A stretch of 64,000 nt of DNA. Source: Hippophae tibetana (lineage: Eukaryota > Streptophyta > Magnoliopsida > Rosales > Elaeagnaceae). Below are positions 9,451-21,021 of the stretch, piece after piece. The stretch spans positions 15,072,659 to 15,136,658 of the forward strand of contig CM072811.1 in assembly GCA_037013495.1 (NCBI GenBank). Direction: 5' to 3'. Both the position numbers and the translations under genes were made by a program. The notes below the pieces were generated by a model that ran no database searches, had not been told where the DNA came from, and worked only from the letters and a program-made list of their open reading frames with translations. Within the stretch, counting starts at the first letter, position 1. Every line of letters begins with the position of its first letter.

Positions 9451-12400
9451 ATATCAATTTACCATTATTAGAAGTGATCATGAATGTGCCCTCATATGCC
9501 AAATTTTTCAAAGAGTTGAACACTAAGAAAAGGAGGTATGAACTGAATGAACGAGTAGTAGTATCAGAAATTTCTAGCGCTGTACTTCAACACAAACTAC
9601 CCCCTAAGTTGAAAGACCCTGGAAGTTTTATTATAAATATAACTATGGGGGATAGGAAGGTTGCTAAAGCAATGCTTGATTTAGGTGCTAGTATAAATTT
9701 GATGCCCTACTCTATATTCTTACAGCTCAATCTAGGGGATTTAAAACCCACAACTATGTCCCTTCAACTTGCAGATAGATCTCTTAAATATCCAGAGGGA
9801 ATAGTTGAGGATGTTTTGGTACAGGTAGACAAACTGATAATACCTGTTGACTTTGTGGTTCTGGATATGCAAGAAAATCCAGCATTGGACAGAGAGCACA
9901 CAATATTGCTTGGTAGACCATTTATGGCAACTACTAAAACTATTATTGATGTCCAAGATGGAAATTTGACAATGACAGTCTTAGGAGAGACTGTTCATTT
10001 TAAAGTTTTTGATTCTTCACCTTTCCCTTCTATTTCTGCCATCGATGAAATATTCGATGTTGATCCTTTGGATAATCTTGTCCAAAACACCTTTTTCCGA
10101 ACCAGAATAGAAGACAAGCTTGAAACCGTTCTTACACTTAAAAAGGTTGAAGAAGATTTAGATGAGGAAATAAAGGGGTACCTTGAACAACTAGACAATA
10201 ATGAAGTGATGACAAAATCTAGTACACTTTTAAATCTACCCAGTTCTTCATCTATTAAAGAGGCCAATCCACCTGAACTTGAACTCAAAGACTTACCTGA
10301 GCACTTAAAATATGTGTTTTTGGGAGAAGGGGAAACTTATCCAGTGATAATTTCTTCAACCTTGACCAAACCACAAGAAAAGGAACTCATCAAAGTGCTT
10401 AAAAAGTTTAAGAAATCTATAGGTTGGAGTATAGGGGATATAAGAGGCATTAGTCCAACAATGTGTATGCACAAGATCAACTTGGAGGACGGTGCTAAAC
10501 CTGTACGAGAGGCCCAAAGAAGACTAAACCCAAACATGCAAGAGGTAGTTAAGAAGGAAATTCTTAAATTATTAGAAGAAGGGATTATCTATCCTATTGC
10601 GGATAGTAAGTGGGTTAGTCCAGTGCATGTGGTACCAAAGAAATCTGGGATAACAGTTGTTAAGAATGACAAAAGTGAATTAGTGCCCACTAGAATAATC
10701 ACTGGATGGAGAATGTGTATAGATTTTAGGAAACTAAATTTATATACGAAAAAGGATCACTTTCCTCTTCCATTCATTGATCAAATGTTGGAAAGATTAG
10801 CTGGGCACGAATTTTACTGTTTTTTGGATGGACTGTCTGGATATTATCAAGTACCCATAGCACCAGAAGATCAGGAAAAGACCACATTTACATGTCCTTT
10901 TGGGACATTTGCTTTTCGCAGAATGCCATTTGGGTTATGCAATGCCCCTGCCACGTTCCAGAGATGCATGATATCCATTTTCTCGGACATGGTGGAAAAA
11001 TTCATTGAGATTTTCATGGACGATTTCTCTGTCTTTGGGAACTCATTTGATGATTGCTTACATAAATTGACTTTGGTTTTAGAAAGATGCATTGAATGCA
11101 ATCTAACCCTTAGTTGGGAGAAAAGTCATTTTATGGTTCAACAAGGGATAGTTTTAGGACATATAATTTCAAACAAGGGTATTGAAGTTGATAAGGCAAA
11201 AGTTGAATTGATATCCAAACTACCTCCCCCTACATCTGTGAAGGGGATAAGAAGCTTCTTGGGACATGCAGGATTCTACAGACGATTTATTAAAGATTTC
11301 TCTAAAATAAGTCGTCCATTATGTAACTTGCTATCCAAAGATGCTGATTTTGATTTCAACAATGACTGCCTTACTTCCTTTAATACCTTGAAAGATAAAC
11401 TCACATCTACCCCTGTTATAATGGCACCAAACTGGTCTTTACCCTTTGAAATAATGTGTGACGCTTCTGATTATGCAATAGGAGCAGTCCTGGGACAAAG
11501 AGTGGATAAGCGTTTACATGTCATCTACTATGCTAGCAAAACACTCAATGATGCCCAGATGAATTACACCACCACTGAAAAGGAATTCTTGGCTATAGTA
11601 TTCTCTTTAGACAAATTTCGGTCTTATTTAGTAGGATCTAAAGTGATTGTGCATTCTGATCATGCTGCTTTAAGATACCTATTAAGTAAACCAAATGCCA
11701 AGCCAAGATTAATCAGGTGGGTCTTACTCTTACAAGAATTTGACCTAGAAATCAAGGATAAGAAAGGCAGTGAAAACTTAGTAGCTGACCATTTGTCTAG
11801 GTTGATTTCTGACTTTAATTCTCTTAAAGATGAGAGTAATGACGATATAGTTGAAACCTTTCCTGATGAACAGTTATTTTTCATAGGTCTGAACCCATGG
11901 TACGCTGATATTGTAAACTATCTTGCCACTGGTGTTTTGCGACCTAACACTTCATATCAGGACAAGAAAAGTTTTTTTAAAACTATTAAGGACTATTTCT
12001 GGGATGACCCTTATTTATACAAGATTGGTCAAGATCAAGTCATCCGGAGATGTGTACCTGAAGAAGAACATAAGAGCATTCTGAATTTTTGTCATGAACT
12101 TCATTGTGGGGGTCATTTTGGAGGTGAAAAGACAGCCCGTAAGATATTACAGTCTGGATTCTTTTGGCCCACTCTTTTTAAAGATGCTCATATGTTTTGT
12201 GCACAATGTGATAGATGTCAAAGAACAGGAAACATAAGCAAAAGAGATGAAATGCCTTTGACATCTAATTTAGTTGTTGAACTCTTTGACGTATGGGGGA
12301 TTGACTTTATGGGTCCTTTTCCCCCATCTAATAGTTTTCAATACATTTTGGTTGCTGTGGATTATGTGTCCAAGTGGGTAGAAGCTATACCCACCAAAAC

Positions 12401-13184
12401 CAATGATGCTAATGTTGTTGTGAAATTCTTGAAAGATTTCATATTCAGTAGGTTCGGAACGCCTAGAGCTATAATAAGTGATGGAGGTAGCCATTTTTGT
12501 AACAAACTCTTTGATGGAGTACTAAACAAGTACAACATCACACATAAGGTAGCTACTCCATATCATCCTCAAACTTCCGGTTTAGTGGAAGTAAGTAATA
12601 GGCAAATTAAGGGAATACTGGAACGCACTGTGCGTCCCTCAAGGAAGGATTGGGCATTTAAGTTAAATGATGCCTTATGGGCATACCGCACCGCTTACAA
12701 AACACCTATTGGGATGAGCCCTTACCGGTTAATCTTTGGGAAAGCGTGCCACCTTCCAGTTGAACTTGAACATAAGGCTTATTGGGCAATTAAAGAGCTA
12801 AACATGGATTTAGATAAAGCAGGTGAAAAACGAGTACTCCAGCTTCATGAGTTGGAAGAAATTAGGAATGAAGCCTATGAGAATGCCAAATTATACAAGG
12901 AGCGTACTAAGCGCTATCATGACAAGAGGCTAGTTCCTAAAACTTTTCACCCTGGAATGAAAGTTCTTTTATTTAACTCTCGTTTGAGATTGTTTCCAGG
13001 AAAGCTAAGATCAAGATGGGATGGACCATTCAAAATAGTTCAGGTATCTGAACATGGAGTGGTAGAACTATTGGACTCCAAGACACAAAAAACGTTCAAA
13101 GTTAATGGCCATCGTGTCAAGCCTTATGTGGAAGAACCAAACAACATTGCTGAAATGGATTGCATTTGGCTGAGTAACCCTTAG
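9435..13184 (+). CDS. Element 1 pol: protease, reverse transcriptase, RNase H, integrase
   Basis: 1249 codons, uninterrupted. Protease active site is LDLGAS (residues ~81-86), with the LLGRPF motif downstream. The RT palm motif is FMDD (527-530), the variant usual in Athila. RNase H begins [14 protein letters not shown] (~674). Integrase has an HHCC zinc finger (~886-925) and a catalytic triad D957, D1016, E1052 with the canonical 35-residue D-E gap. There is no chromodomain, as expected for Athila. The first ATG (9435) is internal to the protease leader. The frame opens at 9414, after a TAA at 9411, so translation would need gag2 frameshifting or an intact precursor. This is the only unbroken pol in the window, in keeping with the near-identical LTRs. 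Confidence 0.95.
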   Translation: MLSKVNINLPLLEVIMNVPSYAKFFKELNTKKRRYELNERVVVSEISSAVLQHKLPPKLKDPGSFIINITMGDRKVAKAMLDLGASINLMPYSIFLQLNLGDLKPTTMSLQLADRSLKYPEGIVEDVLVQVDKLIIPVDFVVLDMQENPALDREHTILLGRPFMATTKTIIDVQDGNLTMTVLGETVHFKVFDSSPFPSISAIDEIFDVDPLDNLVQNTFFRTRIEDKLETVLTLKKVEEDLDEEIKGYLEQLDNNEVMTKSSTLLNLPSSSSIKEANPPELELKDLPEHLKYVFLGEGETYPVIISSTLTKPQEKELIKVLKKFKKSIGWSIGDIRGISPTMCMHKINLEDGAKPVREAQRRLNPNMQEVVKKEILKLLEEGIIYPIADSKWVSPVHVVPKKSGITVVKNDKSELVPTRIITGWRMCIDFRKLNLYTKKDHFPLPFIDQMLERLAGHEFYCFLDGLSGYYQVPIAPEDQEKTTFTCPFGTFAFRRMPFGLCNAPATFQRCMISIFSDMVEKFIEIFMDDFSVFGNSFDDCLHKLTLVLERCIECNLTLSWEKSHFMVQQGIVLGHIISNKGIEVDKAKVELISKLPPPTSVKGIRSFLGHAGFYRRFIKDFSKISRPLCNLLSKDADFDFNNDCLTSFNTLKDKLTSTPVIMAPNWSLPFEIMCDASDYAIGAVLGQRVDKRLHVIYYASKTLNDAQMNYTTTEKEFLAIVFSLDKFRSYLVGSKVIVHSDHAALRYLLSKPNAKPRLIRWVLLLQEFDLEIKDKKGSENLVADHLSRLISDFNSLKDESNDDIVETFPDEQLFFIGLNPWYADIVNYLATGVLRPNTSYQDKKSFFKTIKDYFWDDPYLYKIGQDQVIRRCVPEEEHKSILNFCHELHCGGHFGGEKTARKILQSGFFWPTLFKDAHMFCAQCDRCQRTGNISKRDEMPLTSNLVVELFDVWGIDFMGPFPPSNSFQYILVAVDYVSKWVEAIPTKTNDANVVVKFLKDFIFSRFGTPRAIISDGGSHFCNKLFDGVLNKYNITHKVATPYHPQTSGLVEVSNRQIKGILERTVRPSRKDWAFKLNDALWAYRTAYKTPIGMSPYRLIFGKACHLPVELEHKAYWAIKELNMDLDKAGEKRVLQLHELEEIRNEAYENAKLYKERTKRYHDKRLVPKTFHPGMKVLLFNSRLRLFPGKLRSRWDGPFKIVQVSEHGVVELLDSKTQKTFKVNGHRVKPYVEEPNNIAEMDCIWLSNP

Positions 13185-13196
13185 CACCAAAAAGAT

Positions 13197-13245
13197 ACGT
13201 CTTGCTAAGACGTTAAACTAAGCGCTGGATGGGAGGCAACCCATC
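13197..13245 (+). other. Post-pol two-hairpin module, element 1
   Basis: Thirteen bases after the pol stop: ACGTCTT-GCT-AAGACGT (13197-13213), a linker GTTAAACTAAGCGCT-like, then GATGGG-AGGCAA-CCCATC (13228-13245). Both stems are perfect. Counterparts are at 7736, 26098, 34883, 41024 and 46070. Confidence 0.75.
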
Positions 13246-13507
13246 ATGTTAGGTAATTTTTTGTTATTTGTTTTATTTACTTAATTTTATTGTTTATTTT
13301 AGTTTACTTATATGTGAATAATTTAAAAAAAAAATTTGTTAAAACTAAAAATATTTGTTGAGATATTAGAAGTTCACAGCGATCTGTCTGTACACACTTT
13401 AATGATGAATATGATGGATGCACCTGCATTCCTTCATTACTACTTACACATTCTCAAGAAATAGGTAATCTTTCTACTCTTTTCTCTTTATCTTTAATTT
13501 GCAGTTG

Positions 13508-13542
13508 TTACATTGAGGACAATGTAAGTTCTAGGTTGGGGG
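13508..13542 (+). other. TTACATTG/CAATGTAA hairpin plus G-tract, element 1
   Basis: An 8-bp perfect stem with an AGGA tetraloop (13508-13527), followed 10 bp later by GGTTGGGGGTGG, which resembles the PPT at 15088. The same arrangement occurs in elements 2, 5 and 6. Confidence 0.75.
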
Positions 13543-14976
13543 TGGTGAAAAGTTACCATGCTTAATAAAACAATAAAAATAAAAAAATAAAAAATTCTCA
13601 CAAAAATTTATCATTTCTTTAAATCAAATTTAAGTAAATAGTTAAGTCTTTGGTACTGTTAGATTAATTTTTGAAAACATATCATGAAATATTGTGTAAT
13701 TATTTTTGATAATTAGTTAGTTTTTGTCATAACTAGTATTTCTTGATAAAATGTGGAAATTATATTAAACCCAAAATCGGTATTTATGAATTTTTTTTTA
13801 GTGGAGACTACCCTTGTGAGATATAATTTGAGCCTAATTTCTTTTATTCAGAGTGAAATATATATTTTTTTCTACTCCAAACACATTTCTTATTTATTCA
13901 AAAAGTTTAGATGATCTCTATAGGTATTAGCATTGAATGTATGAATTTTTTTCATCTTAATAGAGTATCATATATTTTTTATTATTATTTTTTTTTGTTT
14001 AGATTAAACGATTTGAGTAGAAATTGATAGTATATGCTTATATCTCATTCATGCATGACTGCTACAAAAACAAAAAGACATATCTGGGGTTACCTAAACC
14101 AAGATCAAACAGAAAAGACACAAAATTAACCACTCACCAAAATCCAAAAAAATGTACAATCTGTACATGGGTTGACTCTCTAAAAAAATACATATATTGA
14201 AAAATATCTACAGAAAAAAAAAATAGAGAGATAAAAAAATAGTATCATCTACATACTATGACCCACATTGCCTACAAAGTTGTGAGTAAAGGCTAATTAC
14301 AAAAGAAAGATATAGGAAGTAATTCCCTAAAAAGTCATTGCAATTTCTTCATTTGTAAAAGCATATATCTTGAAATTCTTTCTTAATGAGTTTGATTTAT
14401 GCATGAAAATAATTTTTGTATATGATATCTTTATAATTTATACATTCGATTCCTTTCATGAGATCAATGTTAAAATAACACTTTGAGCCTTTATTCTTTA
14501 TACATATGCGAACATATTAGTTCATTTCTATACATCAACTCTTTCGCATATAAATTAGTATGAGTGTTTGAACCCATAGGATTCAGTGCTTTGAGAGTAT
14601 TGACTTGTGAGGAATAGAGTCGAAGCGAATACTGATTCATGACATTGAAATTGGGTAAAATTAAATTGATACATTTTTGAAATGAAATATGAAAATGATT
14701 TTCGACTAATTATTGTAATAAAATCATGATTGTTTAAAGAGATTAAAATAACTTATGCTTGAGATTTTAATTATGATCTTAAAGGAGATTAAAAAGTATG
14801 AGATATTTTTGTGATATGTTGTGTTCTTTTATTCTTAAATTAATTTTTGATTGTGTTGTAATTTTAATTTTTGATTTGATTGTTTTTATCTTTACATTTA
14901 GTTCAATGTTTGTGGGTATCATTACTGAAAACCCTCACGAGACTCAAACTCATCCACTAGGGCAACCTAGGGGTTT

Positions 14977-15009
14977 AACGGCTTGTTGCATAGGCTAAAT
15001 GCAACCGTT
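14977..15009 (+). other. Hairpin upstream of element 1 PPT
   Basis: GTTGCAT-loop-ATGCAAC (14985-15005) with outer AACG/CGTT pairs and a CTT bulge, about 80 bp before the PPT. Element 5 keeps the inner stem exactly (near 42760) with a changed loop. Confidence 0.6.
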
Positions 15010-15087
15010 TCAATCCACGAAAGTGATTTAGGATAGTTTAATTTTTAGCTTTTATCGCTTCTCTTGCTAAGAGACTAGCAAGAAGCT

Positions 15088-15099
15088 GGTTGGGGGTTG
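15088..15099 (+). other. Element 1 polypurine tract
   Basis: GGTTGGGGGTTG lies immediately before the 3' LTR, the site of plus-strand priming. It is G-rich with T interruptions, like the PPTs of elements 3 and 5. Confidence 0.75.
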
Positions 15100-17115
15100 T
15101 GATGAGTGCTCAAAAAGCACTAAAATAACCATGATTTTATGTACCTTAATTGATTAAAAATACATATATTTATATGTTTTATCATATATTTATATAAATT
15201 TGTCTTTTTCGGAATCACGGGTATTTTTATTGTTTTTCAGGTATTTTGGCTTAAAAACGCAATGTAAAGACTCAAAGAGGAATATTTGAAGCAATACATC
15301 ACAAATATATCAATAAATAAGTGAGAAAAGGTCAACGAACATGGAAAAATCGGACGAAATGGGTCGAAAAGGACAAAAATGTCAAAAAGACGGAAATCGC
15401 GCGCCGCAGCCCAGCCGTGCGCGCAGCCCAGCGCCCAGCCGCGCGCACCCCAGCACGCCCCAGCGCCCCACTCCGTGCGCGCCCGCGCGCGCTGGCACTG
15501 TTCACGCGCGTCGAGCTGCGCGCAGCGCCCCAGCAGCCCCCCTCCGCGCGCCCAACGCGTTTTCGCCCCATTTTTCACGTGCAGCCGCCCTGTGACGTCA
15601 TGCTGACGTCATTGATGACATCAGCAATTCCAATACGCGTTTTTACATTTTTTAATATTTTTTTTAACATTTTTTTACTCATTTTTTCTCTCCATCCTCA
15701 CCTATAAATACCCCCCTTCCCTTCACTTCAAAACACACCTTCAAAACTCACTTCTCTCTTCTTTCTTTCTCTCATTTCTTAGTTTTTAGTTTCTCTTAGT
15801 TTCTTTCTAAGTTTCTAAGCTTTTCTTAGTTTTTCTCTTAGTTTTTAGTTCAATTCTCTTAGGTTTAGAGTTCTTCTCTTTTTGAGAGGAACTTGTAATG
15901 TTTTTGTAATAATTTAGATTTTTGATTCAATATATGGAAGTACAAATTCCGCTCGGAGGTTTTCTAGCAACGGGAATAGCGTCGAAGTTCTGTAAGGATT
16001 TTATTTTCTTTACAGTTATTTTTATGCTTTATTCTTACATGTTATATTCAACTTGTCTGTGGTTAAATTTAACTATGCTAGATGTTTAGTAAAAATGATG
16101 TAATAACGACGTTGTTATGCTTGCGAAATATTAAATAGGTAAAAATCTTTAAAATGAATTGATTTTGTTTTTATTCAAGATTTTATATTAAGAATGTTAG
16201 AGAGAAATATATTATTTTTCATTACAAACTTAAACCCGAAAATTAGATTTTAAGGTTTAGTTATCCGGTCTAATTTAGAGTAGTGCTCTTTTATTTGTTG
16301 GTACAATCGCCCGGTAGTTAGAGTGAAACTCTATTTCAAAAGTTTTTATAAGAATTATTATGTGAAAATGTATTGACAACATGTTTTCAATAGTGGTTTT
16401 AAAACTTGAAAGTTAGTACTCGGATAATTAAATTCTTAAGTTTAATTTGGACACCTTGAATAATGTTTAATTTGTCTAACCCCACCAAAGGTGGCATTTA
16501 AATGGTTCATTTTCAATCTCTTAGAAAAAGGAATTAATTTAATTAAGCATATTAGTTATCAACCCCACCCATAGGTGTTAATTGATTTGTTTAGTTAACA
16601 AAGAATATCTAACCCCACCAAAAGTGGTATTTATATAAAAAAGAGAGAATCAATAAAATATCAATTTATATCTTTAATAACCTAGTTAATATGAGCAAGC
16701 ATAATTAATTTAGTTATTATATCCGTAAATACTCCGCTAATATAAATGATAAAAATTTGCATGAATATTTATTGAATCCGTATATATGTTTATTTTTAGA
16801 TAATTATTTATTGAATTTGTATCTATGTTTATTTTTATGTTATTAGATTATATTTAATTAATCTGTATATATGTTTATTTTATGTTATTAGATTAGGAAC
16901 ACAAAAACCAAACTATCGTGACAGGATGTTTCGGATTTAATTTCGTTTTTAAAAGTTTGAATAATAAATTAAAAACCACATACATTCCTTCCTTAGATCG
17001 ACCTTGAGAGTATACTTATCATTTTCTTCGAAATGATTCGTGCACTTGCGAGAGTTTTATAAATATTAAAACCAAAGTATTTGCGAAGATCGGCGATGCC
17101 GGTTTTCGTTCATCA
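15100..17115 (+). repeat. Element 1 3' LTR
   Basis: 2016 bp, nearly identical to the 5' LTR. It is longer by 29 bp: 9 bp near 15370 and 20 bp in the GC-rich block. TGACG motifs 15593-15611, TATA 15703-15710. It is followed by the ACCTT duplication at 17116-17120. Confidence 0.93.
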
Positions 17116-19183
17116 ACCTTCCTCCCTAGTTGTGTGTGAAAAGAAAATTCATGATGTTAACATTATTGATATCAGGACTAAAACAACCCGGTGTTGATAT
17201 TGATGCAAATTTGCAGCCTCTGATAGATGATTTAAAGACGTTGTGGAATGATGGTGTAAATGTTTACGACACACATAAAGAAGATACTTTAACATGAAGG
17301 GGGTCCTTTTATGGACAATTAATGATTTTCCTACCTATGGGAACTTATCAAGACATCCAACAAAAGGTTATATAGGATGCCCTATATGTAGTGATGCATT
17401 TCTGCAACTTATCTTGTTCAGGGAAGAAAGATGTCTTATAGAAGACATAAAAGATTTATTCCATATGGACACACGTTTAGATACCAAAAGAAATCGTTCG
17501 ATGGTGAAGAAGATCATGATGCTACACCCTGACCTTTGCGAGGTATTGAGATATTAAGGTAATTGAATAGTATAACATTCAAACAAAATGGAAAGTTGAA
17601 AAAAAGAATACTCACTAATGGAGGGAAATGAAAGAGGTCAACTAACAAAAGGGGTGAAAATGAAAATGTTACTAAATCAGTAGATCATGGTTGTTGGAAT
17701 AAAAAATCAATATTTTGGGAATTACCTTATTGGAAAACCAACACATTTGTCACATCTTAGATGTCATGCACATTGAGAAAAATGTATATGAGAACTTGAT
17801 TGGTACATTACTTAATATACCTGGAAAAACGAAGGATGGAATTAAAGCAAGATTGAATTTAAAGAAACTATGCATACGACCTGAATTGGCACCAAGGATG
17901 GAAAAAGATAAGCATTGAACATACTTGCCACCAGCATCATATACAATGTCAACAAAATATAAGGACGTGTTTTGTAAATGTTTGGCAGGTTTGAAAGTTC
18001 TTAATGGTTACTCATCCAACTTAAGAAATTTTGTGTCTATCACCTATAAGAAACTTTATGGATTGAAATCATATGACTATCATATCTTAATGCAACAGTT
18101 ATTACCAGTTTCTATTAGATCAATTCTTCCAAAACATGTTTGATTATCAATAATTTGTCTTTGTACATTCTTCAATACAATATGCAAGAAATCTATATCA
18201 ATTGACGAGTTAAAACTCTTTATAGAAAGATGTTGTAGAGACTCTGTGTCTACTTGAAAAATATTTCCCTTCTTCTTTCTTGGATATAATGATTCACTTG
18301 TGTGTTTAGTTTGAGAGGTTCAATTGTGTGGTCCTACTTACTTAAGGTGGATGAATCAGTTTAAGAGATACATGCAAGTCCTTAAAATATATGTAAATAA
18401 TAGAAATCGACTTGAAGGATGCATGGTGGAACGTTACATTATTGAAGAGGTCATTGATTTTTGTTCTGAATACTTTAGTGGTTGCATAGAAATTGGGAAT
18501 CCTATGCACAAGTTTTTCTTAGAACATCACATGATCCAAGTAGGTAACCATATGCTTGGTGGAAGTAAGAAAATATTTATTGATTGCACTCGATGGGAAA
18601 AAGCACATTGAATCATTTTGGTAAATACTAATGAGGCACAACCTTACATAGAGTAAATGATAACATGTTCAACCTTTCCATTTAAAATGAAATTATTTTT
18701 AATTTAACTATTAGTGATATCTACTGGATATATCTTTAATAACATTACAGAATGCATTTAAACTTACTGAAGATCGATCCTCGTTATAAAAAAAAGGAGG
18801 AGAAAAATGGTTGTATGATGAACATAAGTGAGAGCTTATTAATTGGTTTCACAACCATGTGTCACATACAAGAATTCATTAGTACTTCTATGCAATGTTT
18901 TAAAACTTTTCTTTCAACACATTTCATGTTTTTGTATGCATAGATTCTAGTTGAACTGAACAAACCCAATCATAAAATAATAGAAAATTTAGAATGGATT
19001 GCACATGGTCCAAAATTTGATGTCAAATCATTTTCTAGTTTCACAATTAATGAATCAAGGTTTACAACTCAAGCAAGGGACAAAGTCTGAGTAAATCATA
19101 ATAGTGGTGTGAAGATGGTTGCATAAACTATGCAATTTTCATGTTCAAAAGATGGTGATAGTGTACTTTCTGATAGAACATAT
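17116..19183 (+). pseudogene. CACTA 1 transposase (TNP2-like), central part
   Basis: Continues the transposase after element 1. 'GLKQPGVDIDANLQPLIDDL...LWTINDFPTYGNLS' (about 17180-17360) and 'DVMHIEKNVYENLIGTLLN' (17760-17820) are core TNP2 motifs. 'CGPTYLRWMNQFKRYMQVLK...ERYIIEEVIDFCSEYFSG' (18324-18490) is the DUF4218-type region. Frames 17294-17557, 17715-17918, 17925-18143, 18324-18611 and 18752-18943 are pieces of one gene separated by stops and frameshifts, with possible introns. The sequence reads on to 19183, where element 2 interrupts it, and resumes at 28771. Confidence 0.85.
19179..19183. repeat. Element 2 target-site duplication, left copy (CATAT)
   Basis: CATAT precedes the 5' LTR and is repeated at 28771-28775. 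Joining the flanks restores the continuity of the transposase reading. Confidence 0.88.
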
Positions 19184-20597
19184 TGATAAGAGTCAAATTA
19201 TTGCATTTTTTTATGATTTAAATATTGATATTAGTGTGAAAATTGTGTTTATTCGATTATTTAATCCACAAATGTCATTTCACGAGTATTTCGTGTTTAA
19301 AGTGAAAATTAAGGTAAAACCATGATTTTGGAGAAGTTTGGGACAAATTTCAATGATCGGGATTGAGTGAAAATAAAAAAATAAGTTTCAAAATTTGGAA
19401 ATCTTGCCACCGGCGAAAATCTTACAGAGAGCACGGCGAAAATCTTCCCAAGAGCACGGATTTTGGAATGTGCAAATTTAGCCGCTGGTGAGACACCTTT
19501 AGCCACTGGCCAAATTATTCTAGCCGCTGGCAAGAATCAGAGGAACCAAAATTTTAATTTTTCCAGAAATCTCGCTACAGCAAGAATAATGTCGCCCCTG
19601 GCGAGTTTCATCCGAAAACACATTTTTTATGTTGTTTTGATCCAAAATTTCCCCCAAAACCCTAGATCTATATATTCCATAAGATGGAGAAAGAGGCCAT
19701 GACAGAGAGGAGGAGATTTGAGACATCTTTGGAGGAGAGAAGGCAATTTTGGAGAGAAAGTTTGGAGAAGCTTGAAGGATTATCACCATTGTTGCTACCA
19801 AGTGTTCATCTTCAAGAGTTTTTCATCTCTTCTCCTTAGCTTTAATTTTCTGCATTTTATTCAGATTTGTTATTCATGGATTCAATTGAGATAATGTGTG
19901 TTCTTATTTCCATTATGAACTCATTCATTTTTGCTAAGGCTATGATGTAGTTGAATCAAGAAAATCTGATTTCTTTTGTTATTGTTATATGAGTTCATTG
20001 TTTTCAAGTTGAGTATTTATTTCCATGCTTAATGCTTTTAAATTTTTGGCCAGGATTTAGATGATTTGTTGCATTATATTGAGACCGAGAGGAGATGTGT
20101 AATGAATTCTTCCTGTGATAAATACCGTATGTTGAATGCGAGTGTGAGAACTAATGCATGATGTATGTTGTTATTCTAGAAATTCCATAAATTGTAATGT
20201 GCTTGTTTGTGATTAAATCTTCATAGAAATATAGTTGGGTTTCATAGATAAGTAATTCTAATATAACTCGAGAGAGAGTATTAGGTAAATTTGGGTTTTT
20301 CAACCATCACTTTTAGCTTTGATTCTCATATAACATGACTTGAAATCGGATTGAATTGATTTAGCGAAATCAAATGCCTTAGCGTTTTTAATCATTTGTG
20401 AACAACATTCAATTGTGTTATTTGCTTTTAGTTTAAGTTAATTTGCTTCTTAAACAATTTCACCAATTCGGTTTTCAAATAAAATTAAGATTAGTCAATT
20501 TCGGTACTTAGTAACGCCATTCCTTATGCGTTTGATATCCGTACTTTTTTACACTTTATTACTTGAACGATTCATACACTTGCGAAAATACACATCA
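19184..20597 (+). repeat. Element 2 5' LTR
   Basis: 1414 bp. Contains repeated GCCGCTGGC/GCCACTGGC-like GC islands (19405-19600) and a TATA-like CTATATATTCC at about 19668. The first ~300 bp have no partner in the 3' LTR. Confidence 0.85.
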
Positions 20598-20603
20598 AGT
20601 TTT

Positions 20604-20620
20604 TTCGCCGTTGCCGAGGA
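20604..20620 (+). other. Element 2 primer-binding site, decayed (tRNA-Asp type)
   Basis: TTCGCCGTTGCCGAGGA, six bases after the LTR. Compared with the PBS of element 1 it is one base shorter and has further changes near both ends. Confidence 0.7.
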
Positions 20621-21021
20621 ATGATTTGATTTTATTAATATCAATACTACCTAATCTTAGTTTTAATTTGAAGTTAATTTGCTTTATCATTGTTTCATTT
20701 TTAATTTTGTTTTAAATTGAGCTTGTTGAGTTGTGTTGATTGTTTGTTCATTTAGAGTTGTTGCTGCTCATTTGGATTATTTATTTTAGTCATTTCTTGC
20801 AATTTTTCAGTTTGTTTATTTTGCTCTTTTATTTTATTTATCATAAAAAAGGAAACTTTGTATTGTTTTTGTGCTAGTTGATTTTCAGGTTGTAGGATTT
20901 TTGTATGAGACGTACATGAAGCCTTAACCTTCTTCCATTTGATCCGGAGATTGATATAACATATAGGCGTCTAAACTGAGAGAGAAGGCGTTCAACCTCA
21001 GCTCCTAATAGACAATCAGCC

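Larger units (their letters stand above)
13246..15087 (+). other. Element 1 3' non-coding tail (no env)
   Basis: About 1.8 kb without a credible gene. It holds the TTACATTG/CAATGTAA hairpin with G-tract (13508-13542), a TGTACA-ATC-TGTACA inverted repeat near 14155, and a GTTGCAT/ATGCAAC hairpin (14977-15009). Most of it is alignable with the tail of element 5 (41024-42874), so it has been kept in the family although it codes for nothing I recognise. The position is where Athila relatives carry an env-like gene. Confidence 0.75.
3569..17115 (+). mobile_element. Element 1: complete Athila-like Ty3/gypsy retrotransposon (13.5 kb) with two gags
   Basis: LTRs 3569-5555 and 15100-17115 begin TGATGAG and end CATCA, flanked by the 5-bp duplication ACCTT. 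The PBS (5562-5579) is complementary to the 3' end of tRNA-Asp, the primer used by Athila-type elements. Internal order: leader with tandem hairpins, gag1, gag2, pol (protease, RT, RNase H, integrase), a ~1.9 kb non-coding tail with conserved hairpins, then PPT. No env-like frame is visible. The LTRs differ by roughly ten substitutions and 29 bp of indels, so the insertion is young. It sits inside the CACTA 1 transposase. Confidence 0.93.

Noticed and set aside
10871-11101. Minus-strand frames opposite the RT domain (also 23819-24019 and 25232-25492)
   Set aside because: Shadows of the conserved plus-strand pol coding; the same antisense pattern appears in both elements.
13246-15087. Env-like gene in the element 1 tail
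   Set aside because: The region is where Athila relatives can carry env-like frames, but the longest frame (14798-14998) is short, hydrophobic by AT composition, and has no splice acceptor or signal/anchor pair I could support.
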